Positions 8,659 to 17,714 of a stretch of DNA of 64,000 nucleotides are shown one piece after another. The stretch spans positions 141,689 to 205,688 of the forward strand of contig NZ_JAKCFA010000023.1 of the NCBI RefSeq assembly GCF_024198215.1, given 5' to 3'. The DNA is from Myxococcus qinghaiensis (lineage in GTDB: Bacteria > Myxococcota > Myxococcia > Myxococcales > Myxococcaceae). A program made the translations under genes and the position numbers. The notes under the pieces were generated by a model. It saw nothing but the letters and a program-made list of their open reading frames with translations, did not search any database and was not told where the DNA came from. The stretch's first letter is position 1. Each line of letters starts with the position of its first letter.

Positions 8659-9522
8659 TCAACGTTTGTTGTTCTGGGGATGTCTGGTCTTGGACGCCGC
8701 GGACGGTTGGCGGATGCCAGTGGTGAGGTATGCATTGAAGAGGCCGACCTGGGGACCGGCGCCCAGGAGGACGGAGACCTTCTCCTCCAGGGCCTGTTGG
8801 AGGGAAGGCCACTTGTCGCCCAAGGCCTTGCGGGCCAGGACGACGGGGGCGCTGGAGCGCATCAAGGAGTCCACCATGGCGGTGGTGGATGGGTATTCCA
8901 CGCGGGCCGTGACCTCGTGCACGGCGACCTCCTTGAACCCAGACGCGGTCATCTCCCGCAGACAGGTCTCCTTGTCGGACAGGGGCATCATGCCGTCGCG
9001 GGGGCCGCCGCTTCCGCCTCCCATCAGCTCCGCGAAGGATTGATAGACGGTGTTCATCGTGGGCGAGTGCTCGAAGGGCAGCCAGCTCGACACGACGGCG
9101 CGGCCGCCTGGGACGAGGACGCGGTGCAGCTCGCGGAAGCCGCGCGGGCGGTCCGGGAAGAACATCAGGCCGAAGAGGGAGAAGGCGGCGTCGAACTTCT
9201 GGTCCGGCAGCGGCAGGGCCATGCCGTCCCCGGTGAGCGCTTCGATGTCGAGCCCTTCCGACGTCGCGCGCTCCCGGAGGGTGGCGAGCATCCGGGAGGA
9301 GAAGTCCACCGCCGTCACGCGGGCGCCCTGTCGCGCCGCGAGCAGGGAGAGAGTTCCGGGGCCCGCCGCCACGTCCACCACGCGCGAGCCTGAGCCGGTG
9401 GCCGTGCGGGCGAGGGCGTCCCTGGCGAAGGTCTCGAAAACGGGGAGCAGCTCGCGCACGTACTCGGGCGCGACAAGGTCCCAGGGTTCCGGCACGGCGA
9501 GGGGGGAAGCGGTCGACGACAT
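8659..9522 (-). CDS. SAM-dependent methyltransferase (class I, UbiE/Methyltransf_11 type)
   Basis: The 287-residue protein starts at ATG 9522 with GGAG about 10 bp upstream. Motif I is RVVDVAAGPGTLSLLAARQG near residues 46-65, the acidic post-I residue follows (VTAVDFSS), and motif II/III reads FDAAFSLFGLMFFPD then HRVLVPGGRAVVSSW. This is the ubiquinone/menaquinone-type small-molecule methyltransferase fold. The substrate cannot be read. It lies 110 bp upstream of the kinase gene on the same strand and is divergent from a small membrane-protein gene. Confidence 0.85.
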   Translation of the reverse strand: MSSTASPLAVPEPWDLVAPEYVRELLPVFETFARDALARTATGSGSRVVDVAAGPGTLSLLAARQGARVTAVDFSSRMLATLRERATSEGLDIEALTGDGMALPLPDQKFDAAFSLFGLMFFPDRPRGFRELHRVLVPGGRAVVSSWLPFEHSPTMNTVYQSFAELMGGGSGGPRDGMMPLSDKETCLREMTASGFKEVAVHEVTARVEYPSTTAMVDSLMRSSAPVVLARKALGDKWPSLQQALEEKVSVLLGAGPQVGLFNAYLTTGIRQPSAASKTRHPQNNKR

Positions 9523-9636
9523 GGGGGTGGGCTCCAACAGGATGGGACGCGGATTCCACCTGGAACGGGCCGCGAGCGCTTGGAAGAAATGCACCGCCCT
9601 TGACTCATGGGGTCGGTCACCGGAGGCTGCTCGGCG

Positions 9637-9927
9637 ATGCGAATTCGATGGGTGGCCTGGGCAGTGATGATGGCGCTGCACTTCCTGGCGATTGCGTTCC
9701 TCCCGAAGGAGCTGGCTCCCGCGCTGGCCGGTTCGGTCTACCTGCCGCTGATGCCCTTGAGTGCCATGGGGCTCCCTGTCCTTTCGACGGCGCCATCGGG
9801 CGGCTGGGCGGGGCCGTCGGTGCTCGGCTGGGTCGCGGTCGTCCTGGTCTGGGGGCTTGTCTGGTGGGGCGTGGCCTCGCTGGTCGCCCGCTTCACGCAG
9901 CACCGTCACGCGCCTCACGCGGCTTGA
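9637..9927 (+). CDS. Small membrane protein
   Basis: The 96-residue product has helices near residues 4-19, 25-43 and 60-82 with a short His-rich tail (RFTQHRHAPHAA). ATG 9637 is preferred over 9607 because GGAGG stands about 14 bp upstream and the residues before it look unlike a membrane-protein start. It is divergent from the methyltransferase and convergent with the TAP-like hydrolase. No known family. Confidence 0.65.
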   Translation: MRIRWVAWAVMMALHFLAIAFLPKELAPALAGSVYLPLMPLSAMGLPVLSTAPSGGWAGPSVLGWVAVVLVWGLVWWGVASLVARFTQHRHAPHAA

Positions 9928-9955
9928 TTCGGAGCGCGAGCGCCGAAGCGGCGCC

Positions 9956-11440
9956 TCAAGGGGCCGTGGCGCTCCTGCCGAAGTCCGCGCCGCGAAGCTT
10001 CAGGACGCAGTCCAGCGGCAACGGCCCCTGGGGGTCGCGGAGGAAGGCCAGGGTGACCTCTCCGCCGCAGCGGTTGAACGACGCGCCGTGGCTGTACCCG
10101 CGCAGCTCGACGTAGCGCGCCTGGGGCATGGACTCCAGCAACTGCCGCCCCCAGTCCGGAGGCGTGTCCGGGTCGAACTCCCCCGCGAAGATGAGCGTCG
10201 GCACGTCGCTCTTCACCGGCGTGTTCTCCTCGGCGGGCACCGGCGCCACATTCCACACGCGGCACGTCTCCACGGAGGCCGTGCCTTCGTCGACCCCTCC
10301 CAGCCCCATGGCCGGCGAGTGCTGCGCGGCGATGTGCTTCGGGTCCTCGAACGGAACCTCCTCCGAGCACCAGACCGACAGCCGCAAGCCCCAACTCATC
10401 GTCGACGCACCCTGGCTGCGCTCCACCCAGGACGTCAGCTCCGAGTAGTCGCCCGCCGCCGCCCGGCTGATGATGCGCGGGAGGAGGGGAATCGACTCCG
10501 GGTCGTGCAGCGCCGTGTAGAGGGCCTCGACGACCTGCGCGCCGCGCACCTCCACCGGACGACCCTCCGTCACGGACTCCTTCAACACCAGGGGCAGCGG
10601 CTTGCGCTCCGCGGTGGCGATGAGCCGCGCGAAGCGCTGGCGCAGGTCGGGATGCGCGGCCGAGCACTCGCGGTCGATGGCGCACCCGTCGAACACCAGG
10701 TCGAGCGAGCGCAGCAGGTTCACCGCGGCGACCTCGTCGAAGTTCACCTCGGGCGGCAGCACCGAATCCAGGATGACCGAGCGCACTCCCGCTGGATGCC
10801 TGCGCAGCACGGTGAGCATCAGCCGCGTGCTGTAGGAGAGCCCCTGGAGGTTCCACGTCTCGTAACCCAGGGCCTTGCGCAGGTCCTCGATGTCATCCGC
10901 CGTGGCCGCCGTCGTGTATCCGTCCAAATCCACCCCGGCGGCCGTCAGCGTCGCGCGGCAGCGGCCCGCCGCCTTCGTCAGCGCCTCCTGGGCCTTGGCG
11001 CCACGCAGCCGGCCCGCCGCGATGTCGCCCTTGAGGGCGTTGATGTCGGGACACTCCAGCGCGGGCCGGGCCATCTTCCCGCCGCGCGGCTCCAGGACGA
11101 TGAGGTCTCGCTCGTCGAGCACGGGGTTCTTCTTCCCGGACCGCAGCCGCGCCACGGCGCTGACCCCGGGGCCGCCGGGCATGAAGAACAGCGGGTCCTT
11201 CGCCGGCTTCGCCGCGCGGCTGCGCAGGCGCATCACCGGCAGTTGGATGGAGCGGCTGTCCGTCTTCTGTCGGTTCTCCGGAACGACCAGGAACCCACAC
11301 TCGATGCGCTCCCCGGCCTCCACGGTGGCGGGACAGGGGGCAAGCTCGAAGCGCGGCACGGCGGTGGGCGGTGATTCCGTGGCGGAGGCCGAGATGGCGA
11401 GTGACAGCGAGGCCAGGAAGCCCATGATGCTCGAGGACAT
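9956..11440 (-). CDS. Secreted alpha/beta hydrolase, TAP-like (S33 type)
   Basis: The 494-residue product has a signal peptide (FLASLSLAISASA) and a mature alpha/beta-hydrolase fold of the tripeptidyl-aminopeptidase/prolyl-aminopeptidase type. The oxyanion region is FFMPGGPGVS. The nucleophile motif is GLSYST near residue 198, with Ser at the elbow but SYST instead of the usual SYGT. The acid is in IFAGEFDPDTPPDWG, and the His in ELRGYSHGA, both in the TAP-like C-terminal domain. Four or more Cys suggest disulphides. It probably cleaves short peptides or esters outside the cytoplasm. It diverges from the LysR gene at 11507, a usual layout for a LysR regulator and its target. Confidence 0.82.
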   Translation of the reverse strand: MSSSIMGFLASLSLAISASATESPPTAVPRFELAPCPATVEAGERIECGFLVVPENRQKTDSRSIQLPVMRLRSRAAKPAKDPLFFMPGGPGVSAVARLRSGKKNPVLDERDLIVLEPRGGKMARPALECPDINALKGDIAAGRLRGAKAQEALTKAAGRCRATLTAAGVDLDGYTTAATADDIEDLRKALGYETWNLQGLSYSTRLMLTVLRRHPAGVRSVILDSVLPPEVNFDEVAAVNLLRSLDLVFDGCAIDRECSAAHPDLRQRFARLIATAERKPLPLVLKESVTEGRPVEVRGAQVVEALYTALHDPESIPLLPRIISRAAAGDYSELTSWVERSQGASTMSWGLRLSVWCSEEVPFEDPKHIAAQHSPAMGLGGVDEGTASVETCRVWNVAPVPAEENTPVKSDVPTLIFAGEFDPDTPPDWGRQLLESMPQARYVELRGYSHGASFNRCGGEVTLAFLRDPQGPLPLDCVLKLRGADFGRSATAP

Positions 11441-11506
11441 GGGCTCCGTTAGAAGTCAGCCACCCGCCGCGCGTCCAATACCAAAATCCAGGCCTGTGAT
11501 AGCGAA

Positions 11507-12418
11507 GTGATCTCACCCACGCTCGATGCCCGCCGCCTCACGTGTTTCATCGCGGTCGCGGAGACGCTGCACTTCCGCAAGGCCGCGGAGCAGCTGCGTC
11601 TGGCGCAGCCCGCGCTGAGCCAGCAGATTCGCAAGTTGGAGGAGGAGCTGGGCTGTCAGCTCCTGAAGAGAGACAGGCGGCGCGTCGAGCTGACCCCGGC
11701 GGGACGGGCGCTCCTGGAAGCGGGAAGGCGAGCGCTCGTCCACCTGTCCCACGCGGCGGAGGCCGCCCAGCGCGCGGCCAGGGAGCAGCAGTCGTTGTTG
11801 CGGGTCGGCTTCGTCAACCCCGCCGCGTTCGCCCTGGTGCCTGACGTCCTGCGCGGCCTGCGAGCCGAGCACCCGGAGGTGCACCTCATGCTGCGCGAGG
11901 CGGACAGCAAGACGCTCCTGGAGGAGGTGCGGCTGGGACAGCTCGACGTGGCCTTCGTGCGAGGGCCCATCATCGCGCCAGGGGTTCGCATCGACACGCT
12001 GCGCCGGGAGCCGTTGGTGCTCGTGTTGCCGTCGCGTCACCGGCTGGCGCGACGCACGCGGGTGCCGCTGGAGCAGCTCGCGGACGAGCCCTTCATCGGC
12101 TTCGCTCGGGACACGGCGCCGTCGCTGCATGACGCGATGGTGGGCATGTGCCTGGAGGCGGGCTTCTCGCCCACGTTCGTCACGGAGGCGGTGGAGTGGT
12201 TCACCCTGGTGAGCCTGGTGGCGGCCGGGCTCGGGTGCGCCATCCTCCCGGAGTCGGTCCGCACCTTCTCGCGCGGGGGCGCTGTCTATCGCGCCATCGC
12301 GGGCACTCCCCGGCACGTGGACCTGGTGATTGCCAGGGCCCCCACGCCCCCGGGCCCCGCCCTCCGGGCCTGTCTGCGCATCGTGTCGCGGATGACGTCG
12401 GTGGCGCTGAGTTCGTGA
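11507..12418 (+). CDS. LysR-family transcriptional regulator
   Basis: The 303-residue protein has the N-terminal winged helix typical of LysR (RRLTCFIAVAETLHFRKAAEQL, then LRLAQPALSQQIRKLEEELG) followed by a two-lobed periplasmic-binding-protein-like effector domain (residues about 90-295). It starts at GTG 11507 and diverges from the secreted hydrolase across 66 bp, so it may control that gene. I could not pick out a clear T-N11-A operator in the gap. The effector is unknown. Confidence 0.9.
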   Translation: MISPTLDARRLTCFIAVAETLHFRKAAEQLRLAQPALSQQIRKLEEELGCQLLKRDRRRVELTPAGRALLEAGRRALVHLSHAAEAAQRAAREQQSLLRVGFVNPAAFALVPDVLRGLRAEHPEVHLMLREADSKTLLEEVRLGQLDVAFVRGPIIAPGVRIDTLRREPLVLVLPSRHRLARRTRVPLEQLADEPFIGFARDTAPSLHDAMVGMCLEAGFSPTFVTEAVEWFTLVSLVAAGLGCAILPESVRTFSRGGAVYRAIAGTPRHVDLVIARAPTPPGPALRACLRIVSRMTSVALSS

Positions 12419-12569
12419 CACGACGGCGCTTCCGTCGCGGACCGGATGCGGCCCGCGTTGGGGCTCGACTCGCGCGGCGCGAGCCGTCACTGTGGCGCGC
12501 TCGAACGGCGGCGGGCCGGGCCGTTCCCCAACGCGCAGCGTCCTTCCAGCCGGCCGCGAGGGAGTCGAC

Positions 12570-13541
12570 ATGAAGTACACGAACCTGGGGCGCTCGGGGC
12601 TTTCCGTCAGCCGGCTGTGCCTCGGCACGATGAACTTCGGCTGGACCACCGAGGAGCCCGACGCTCACGCCATCATGGACTCCGCGCTGGAGCGGGGAAT
12701 CAACTTCTTCGACACGGCCAACGTCTACGGCTGGGGCGAGAACAAGGGCCGCACCGAGCAGATCATCGGCAACTGGTTCGCCCAGGGAGGCCGCCGGCGC
12801 GAGCGCACCGTCATCGCCACCAAGCTCTACGGCCCCATGGGCGAATGGCCCAACGAGGGCAAGCTGTCCGCGCTCAACATCCGCCGCGCGCTGGACGCCA
12901 GCTTGAAGCGGCTGCGCACCGACTACATCGACCTGTACCAGTTCCACCACGTGGACCGCGCCACCCCGTGGGAGGAAATCTGGCAGGCCATGGAGGTCGC
13001 CGTCGCCCAGGGCAAGGTGCTCTATGTGGGCAGCAGCAACTTCGCCGGCTGGCACATCGCCCAGGCGCAGGCCGCCGCCGCGCGCCGCGACTTCATGGGC
13101 CTGGTCAGCGAGCAGTCCCTCTACAACCTGATGGCGCGCACCGTGGAGCTGGAGGTGCTGCCCGCCGCTCAGCACTACGGCGTGGGAATCCTTCCGTGGT
13201 CTCCCCTCCAGGGCGGCCTGCTCGGCGGCGTGCTGAAGAAGGAGCGCGAGGGCAAGCGCCGGCTGGAGGGCCGCGCGCAGGAAGCCCTCCAGAAGAATCG
13301 CGAGAAAATCGAGCGCTACGAGAGTCTCGCCGCCGAGCTGGGCCACGAGCCGGGTGACGTCTCGCTGGCGTGGCTGCTCCACCAGCCCGCCGTCACCGCG
13401 CCCATCATCGGACCGCGCACCGCGGGCCAGCTTGACGCGGCGCTCCGTGCGCTCGACGTGAAGCTCGACGAGAAGACGCTGGCCACGCTGAATGAAATCT
13501 TCCCGGGTCACCGTCCCGCGCCCGAGGACTACGCCTGGTAG
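12570..13541 (+). CDS. Aldo/keto reductase
   Basis: The 323-residue NADPH-dependent oxidoreductase of the AKR superfamily (potassium-channel-beta/YajO-like branch) starts at ATG 12570 after GAGGGAG. The catalytic tetrad can be seen as Asp48 and Tyr53 (FFDTANVYGWG), Lys85 (VIATKLYGP) and His126 (LYQFHHVDR). The cofactor pocket near the C-terminus reads APIIGPRTAGQLDAAL. It reduces aldehydes or ketones. The substrate is unknown. It lies 150 bp downstream of the LysR gene on the same strand and could be a further target. Confidence 0.9.
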   Translation: MKYTNLGRSGLSVSRLCLGTMNFGWTTEEPDAHAIMDSALERGINFFDTANVYGWGENKGRTEQIIGNWFAQGGRRRERTVIATKLYGPMGEWPNEGKLSALNIRRALDASLKRLRTDYIDLYQFHHVDRATPWEEIWQAMEVAVAQGKVLYVGSSNFAGWHIAQAQAAAARRDFMGLVSEQSLYNLMARTVELEVLPAAQHYGVGILPWSPLQGGLLGGVLKKEREGKRRLEGRAQEALQKNREKIERYESLAAELGHEPGDVSLAWLLHQPAVTAPIIGPRTAGQLDAALRALDVKLDEKTLATLNEIFPGHRPAPEDYAW

Positions 13542-13695
13542 CGCCCCGCGCGCCGCCTCGCATGCGCCAGTTGGCGTCGAATCGTGTCCTGGAGGCGGTG
13601 CCTCTCACCAGGCACCCTGGACACCTCTCGAAAGCCTGAGGCAAGGTCCAGCTCACCGAGGGTGGTGTCGCCCTCATCACGCCGGAGTTCACATC

Positions 13696-13938
13696 ATGCG
13701 TCGCTTGGTCGTGCTGGTTTCGTTCCTGGGACTGTCCGCATGTGGTGGTGGTGTCGAGTCCGCTGGAACCGAGCAGGAGGCCGTCTCCCAGACGGAGCAG
13801 GAGCTCTGCTCCAGCGCCAATGCCTGGGAGTGTTTCTGCGCGCAGTTCAAGACGCAGGAGGCCTGTAGGGAGGTCCAGCGATGTGTCTGGCAGCCGTACA
13901 CGGCGGCCGCCAGCCGTTGTCTGCCGACGTACGAGTAA
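13696..13938 (+). CDS. Small Cys-rich lipoprotein
   Basis: The 80-residue protein has a signal peptide ending in LSACGGG (lipobox Cys), an acidic Gln/Glu spacer (VESAGTEQEAVSQTEQE) and a C-terminal domain with six Cys (LCSSANAWECFCAQF, ACREVQRCVWQP, SRCLPTYE). It shares its architecture with the genes at 4360, 4739 and 25958. It is likely an exported disulphide-rich mini-protein of unknown role. ATG 13696 is chosen because the signal peptide starts there. Confidence 0.75.
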   Translation: MRRLVVLVSFLGLSACGGGVESAGTEQEAVSQTEQELCSSANAWECFCAQFKTQEACREVQRCVWQPYTAAASRCLPTYE

Positions 13939-13988
13939 CACCCCGCTCGCGCGCCACGGGGCAGTGGCTGTCATTGGCAGGCGCTGCC

Positions 13989-15836
13989 TCAGTGCAGCGG
14001 CGGTCCGGGAGGGTCCGGCGGCCGGGGTGGCTTCGCGGCCCCGGCGTCAGGCCCCGCGCGGGGCAGCACGACGACGAAGGTGGTGCCCTCGCCGGGGTGG
14101 CTCTCCAGGAAGATGTGGCCGCCATGGGCCTCCACGAGCTGGCGGGTGATGAACAGGCCCAGGCCCAGGCCGCCGTAGTGACGGCTGGACACCGCGCGCT
14201 CGAAGCGGTCGAAGACACGCTCCGCATCCTCGGCGGCGATGCCGATGCCCCTGTCTCGCACCTCCAGGCGGGCCTCGTGCTCGTCGCCGCGCACGTGCAC
14301 GTCCACCGGCGCGCCATGTCCATACTTGAGCGCGTTGGACAACAGGTTGGTGATGACCTGCTCCAGCCGCAGCCGGTCCCACCGGCCCGTCATGGGCGCG
14401 GGCGCGTCGACCTCCAGGCGCACGTTCACCGTCTGCGCCTCCATCTCGAAGCGGCGCGCCAGCTCGCGCACCAGCTCTCCCAGCTCCAGCGACTCCAGCT
14501 GCAGCTCCATCCTCCCGCTCGACAGGCGTGAGACGTCCAGCAGGTTGTCCACCAGCTTGGTGAGCCGGGTCATCTGGCGCTCGCAGGTCTCCACGCCGCG
14601 CTCCAGGCGGCTCAGGTCCAGCGGCTCCTTCTGGTGAATCTGGCGGAAGAGGAGCTGGAGCTGGAGCTTCAGGGACGTGAGCGGCGTGCGCAGCTCGTGC
14701 GCGGCGACGCTGAGGAACTCGTCGCGGATGCGCACCGCCGCCTGGGCCTCGCTCGCCAGCCGCTGCTGCTCGGCGCTGGCGCGCTCCGCGGAGGCCCTCG
14801 CGTTGACCTGGGAGCGCGTGACGAGGAACACCAGCAGCGACATCAGCAGCCCGCCGAGCGCCACGGTGGTCGGGTGGCTGGAGCGCGTCCCCTCGAAGAA
14901 GGCGGGCCGGGTGGTGAACACCAGCGTCCACGGCGCTCCCGCCACCGACAGCGTGAGCTGTGAGCGCAGCACGCGCTCCTGAAGCGAGGGATGCTCGGTG
15001 TGCGAGGCGAAGAGCAGGTCATGCTCGTGGGCCTCCGCCCCATCGTAGATGGCCAGGTCGATGGTGGACCGGAAGCCGGGGAAGCGCATGCCCTCCACCA
15101 GGTCCCTCATCCGGAAGGCGCCGAACACGAAGCCCTGGATTCGCGCATGGCGTTCCTCGGACGTGGTGGGCTCCGGCTTCTCGAAGAGCGGCACGTAGAG
15201 CACGAAGCCCGCCTGGACGTCCCGGTCCCCCTCCAGCTCCGACACCAGCCGCACCTTGCCGGTCGCCGCGGGCAGCCCTGTCTCCAGCGCGCGCTGGATG
15301 GCCGCGTGCCGCACGGACTCCGACAGCATGTCATAGCCGAGCGCGCGGGCGTTGCGCGCGTCGAAGGGCTCCACCATCGCGATGACGGCATGGTACGGCC
15401 GCTCGAGCCGGGGCCGGACGCGGTACTCGGGGAGGCCCTCGGCGCGCATCCGCGCCTCGTGTTCCGCGAGCGCATCCCCCCGAAGCCACTCGGCGAAGCC
15501 GATGCACTGGATGCCAGGGAAGCGCTGGCTCACCTCCAGGCTCTCGGTGTACGCGCGGAACTCCCGGCGCTCCACCTCCTGGCTGCCGCTGAAGACGCCG
15601 CGCGTGCCCAGCAGCATGGCCTGGTACATGTCCATGCGCAGCTGGAGGGCCACGGTGCCGTCGGCGACGGCGTCCTCGAAGAGCTGCTCGCGCCGCAGGT
15701 CCACGCCGCGCTGGACGTAGGACGTGGCCCCCGCGGTGACGAGCAGCCCCAAGAGCAGGGCGCAGTACGCGGCCGCGTTCCGGCGCAGGTGGGCGAGAAG
15801 AGAGGTCGACACGGCGGCGCCGAAGCAGGACCGCAA
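13989..15836 (-). CDS. Sensor histidine kinase with CHASE-type periplasmic domain
   Basis: The 615-residue membrane protein has a first helix near residues 24-40, a CHASE-like extracytoplasmic sensor (about 60-300, including RFPGIQCIGFAEW and GLPEYRVRP), a second helix (about 320-340) and a kinase core. The phosphoacceptor box is SVAAHELRTPLTS (His near residue 380). The N box is LLSNALKYG, G1 is DRGIGIAAED, and the last motif is LGLGLFITRQLVEAHGG. No receiver domain is attached and no response regulator gene is adjacent. The start is uncertain: TTG 15836 gives the longest frame, while GTG 15812 leaves a cleaner signal-anchor. It is divergent from the phytoene desaturase gene. Confidence 0.88.
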   Translation of the reverse strand: MRSCFGAAVSTSLLAHLRRNAAAYCALLLGLLVTAGATSYVQRGVDLRREQLFEDAVADGTVALQLRMDMYQAMLLGTRGVFSGSQEVERREFRAYTESLEVSQRFPGIQCIGFAEWLRGDALAEHEARMRAEGLPEYRVRPRLERPYHAVIAMVEPFDARNARALGYDMLSESVRHAAIQRALETGLPAATGKVRLVSELEGDRDVQAGFVLYVPLFEKPEPTTSEERHARIQGFVFGAFRMRDLVEGMRFPGFRSTIDLAIYDGAEAHEHDLLFASHTEHPSLQERVLRSQLTLSVAGAPWTLVFTTRPAFFEGTRSSHPTTVALGGLLMSLLVFLVTRSQVNARASAERASAEQQRLASEAQAAVRIRDEFLSVAAHELRTPLTSLKLQLQLLFRQIHQKEPLDLSRLERGVETCERQMTRLTKLVDNLLDVSRLSSGRMELQLESLELGELVRELARRFEMEAQTVNVRLEVDAPAPMTGRWDRLRLEQVITNLLSNALKYGHGAPVDVHVRGDEHEARLEVRDRGIGIAAEDAERVFDRFERAVSSRHYGGLGLGLFITRQLVEAHGGHIFLESHPGEGTTFVVVLPRAGPDAGAAKPPRPPDPPGPPLH

Positions 15837-16022
15837 GGAGGTGGCCGGGAAGGGGCCGGGAGGACGACGAGGCGAGCTTCGAGTGCGCGGCGGCCCCCTT
15901 CAAGCCGTCCCCACTCCCACGTGTCTTCCAGGAGAAACGCCCGGGGGCGAAACACAATGCCCGCCCGCCCGTCCGCACCTGGAACGCTGCAACGGGTGCT
16001 CGCTCAGGGCATTCTAGGAGCC

Positions 16023-17621
16023 ATGGTGCGTCACGTCATCGTCGTGGGAGCCGGACCGGGCGGACTGTCCGCCGCCATCAACCTGGCCGGGCAGGGCTTT
16101 CGAGTCACGGTGGTGGAGAAGGACCCGGTGCCGGGAGGTCGGATGAAGGGGCTGAAGCTCGGACCCCAGGGCGAGTATTCGCTCGATACCGGTCCTTCCA
16201 TCCTCCAGCTCCCCGGGGTGCTGGAGCGCATCTTCGAGCGGGCGGGCCGGCGACTGGCGGACTACGTGAAGCTGGTCCCGCTGGACGTCAACACGCGGGT
16301 GCACTTCTGGGACGGCACCCACCTGGACACCAGCCGTCACCCGGAGCGCATGGAGGCGGAGCTCGCCCGCTTCGGCCCCACCCAGGTGGAGGCGATGCGC
16401 CGGTGGCTCGCGGACGGCCGGGAGAAGTACGGCGTCGCGTACGAGAAGTTCATCTGCACGCACGCGGGCAGCCTGGGCTACTACGCGCCCTGGCGCCTGG
16501 CGCCCACGCTGCGCTTCAAGCCGTGGCAGACGCTGTACCGGCACCTGGACTCCTTCTTCCATGACGACCGGCTGACGTACGCGCTGGCGTACCCGTCGAA
16601 GTACCTGGGCCTGCACCCGACGACGTGCTCGTCGGTGTTCAGCGTGATTCCCTTCCTGGAGCTGGCCTTCGGCGTGTGGCACGTGGACGGCGGCTTCCGC
16701 GAGCTGGCGCGAGGGATGATGCGCTGCGCGCAGGATTTGGGCGCCACGTTCCGCATGGGCGCGCCGGTGGAGCGCGTGCGCGTGGAGGCGGGGCGCGTGG
16801 TGGGCGTGAAGCTTCAGGGCGGCGAGGTGCTGGACGCGGACGCGGTGGTGATGAACGCGGACCTGCCGTACGCGGCGACGCGGCTTGTGCCCGCCGAGGC
16901 GCGCGAGGGCTCGCGGCTGACGGACGCGGCGCTGGAGAAGGCGAAGTACTCGTGCAGCACCTTCATGGCGTACTACGGGCTGGACACGCGCTACGAAGAC
17001 CTGCCGCACCACCTCATCTATCTCTCGGAGGCCGCGCGGCGCACGGACCGCGACGCGCTGGAGGACCGGAGCGTCGACGTGGACGACCCGCCCTTCTACG
17101 TGTGCAACCCGTGCGTGACGGACCCGTCCGGCGCGCCGCAGGGACACTCCACGCTCTACGTGCTCGTGCCCACGCCCAACACCGCGCGCCCGGTGGACTG
17201 GGCCAAGACGCAGGCCACGCTGCGCGAGCGCATCCCCGACATGCTCGCGAAGGTGGGCCTGAAGGGCGTGCGGGAGCACATCCGCGAAGAGCGCTACTTC
17301 ACCGCGGAGACGTGGCGGGACGACTTCAACGTGTTCCGTGGCGCCGTCTTCAATCTCTCTCACACGTGGCTGCAATTGGGGCCGCTGCGGCCCCGCGTGA
17401 AGAGTCCGGACGTGGAGGGCCTGTTCTGGGTGGGCGGAGGCACGCATCCAGGCAGCGGGCTGCTCACCATCATGGAGAGCGCCAACATCGCCGCGGACTA
17501 TCTCAACCGCGAGGCGGGCCAGGGGCCGCTGCCGGGCTGGCCGTATGTACCGCCGCTCGACGACGCGACACGAAGCGCCTCGGGCCCGTCGGTGCAGGCG
17601 CCCCGGGCGCGCGCTGGCTGA
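16023..17621 (+). CDS. carC: CrtI-type phytoene desaturase (CarC-like)
   Basis: The 532-residue FAD-dependent desaturase starts at ATG 16023 with CTAGGAG just upstream. The N-terminal dinucleotide fold reads VIVVGAGPGGLSAAINLAGQ and is followed by EKDPVPGGRM. The C-terminal carotenoid-desaturase signature reads LFWVGGGTHPGSGLLTIMES. It inserts double bonds into phytoene in the membrane during carotenoid synthesis. Established knowledge: Myxococcus xanthus carC is a stand-alone phytoene desaturase gene, unlinked to the other carotenoid genes and light-induced in stationary or carbon-starved cells. This gene is also alone, without crtE/crtB neighbours. CarC orthology is my inference from size and isolation. 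Other CrtI paralogues (CrtD, CrtIa) are possible. Confidence 0.85.
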   Translation: MVRHVIVVGAGPGGLSAAINLAGQGFRVTVVEKDPVPGGRMKGLKLGPQGEYSLDTGPSILQLPGVLERIFERAGRRLADYVKLVPLDVNTRVHFWDGTHLDTSRHPERMEAELARFGPTQVEAMRRWLADGREKYGVAYEKFICTHAGSLGYYAPWRLAPTLRFKPWQTLYRHLDSFFHDDRLTYALAYPSKYLGLHPTTCSSVFSVIPFLELAFGVWHVDGGFRELARGMMRCAQDLGATFRMGAPVERVRVEAGRVVGVKLQGGEVLDADAVVMNADLPYAATRLVPAEAREGSRLTDAALEKAKYSCSTFMAYYGLDTRYEDLPHHLIYLSEAARRTDRDALEDRSVDVDDPPFYVCNPCVTDPSGAPQGHSTLYVLVPTPNTARPVDWAKTQATLRERIPDMLAKVGLKGVREHIREERYFTAETWRDDFNVFRGAVFNLSHTWLQLGPLRPRVKSPDVEGLFWVGGGTHPGSGLLTIMESANIAADYLNREAGQGPLPGWPYVPPLDDATRSASGPSVQAPRARAG

Positions 17622-17714
17622 GCCTCCCTCCCCTCCGTGCGGTCGCCGGGCCCGGCTCGCGTGGCGGCGTGACGGATGCGAAGCTGTCACCCTGTCCCTG
17701 GAGGTCGCGAGAGC

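Noticed and set aside
5498..9043. A 1181-codon open frame on the plus strand
   Set aside because: It is the antisense shadow of the kinase and methyltransferase genes; its composition (Arg/Gln/His/Gly-rich) and lack of a ribosome binding site show that it is not coding.
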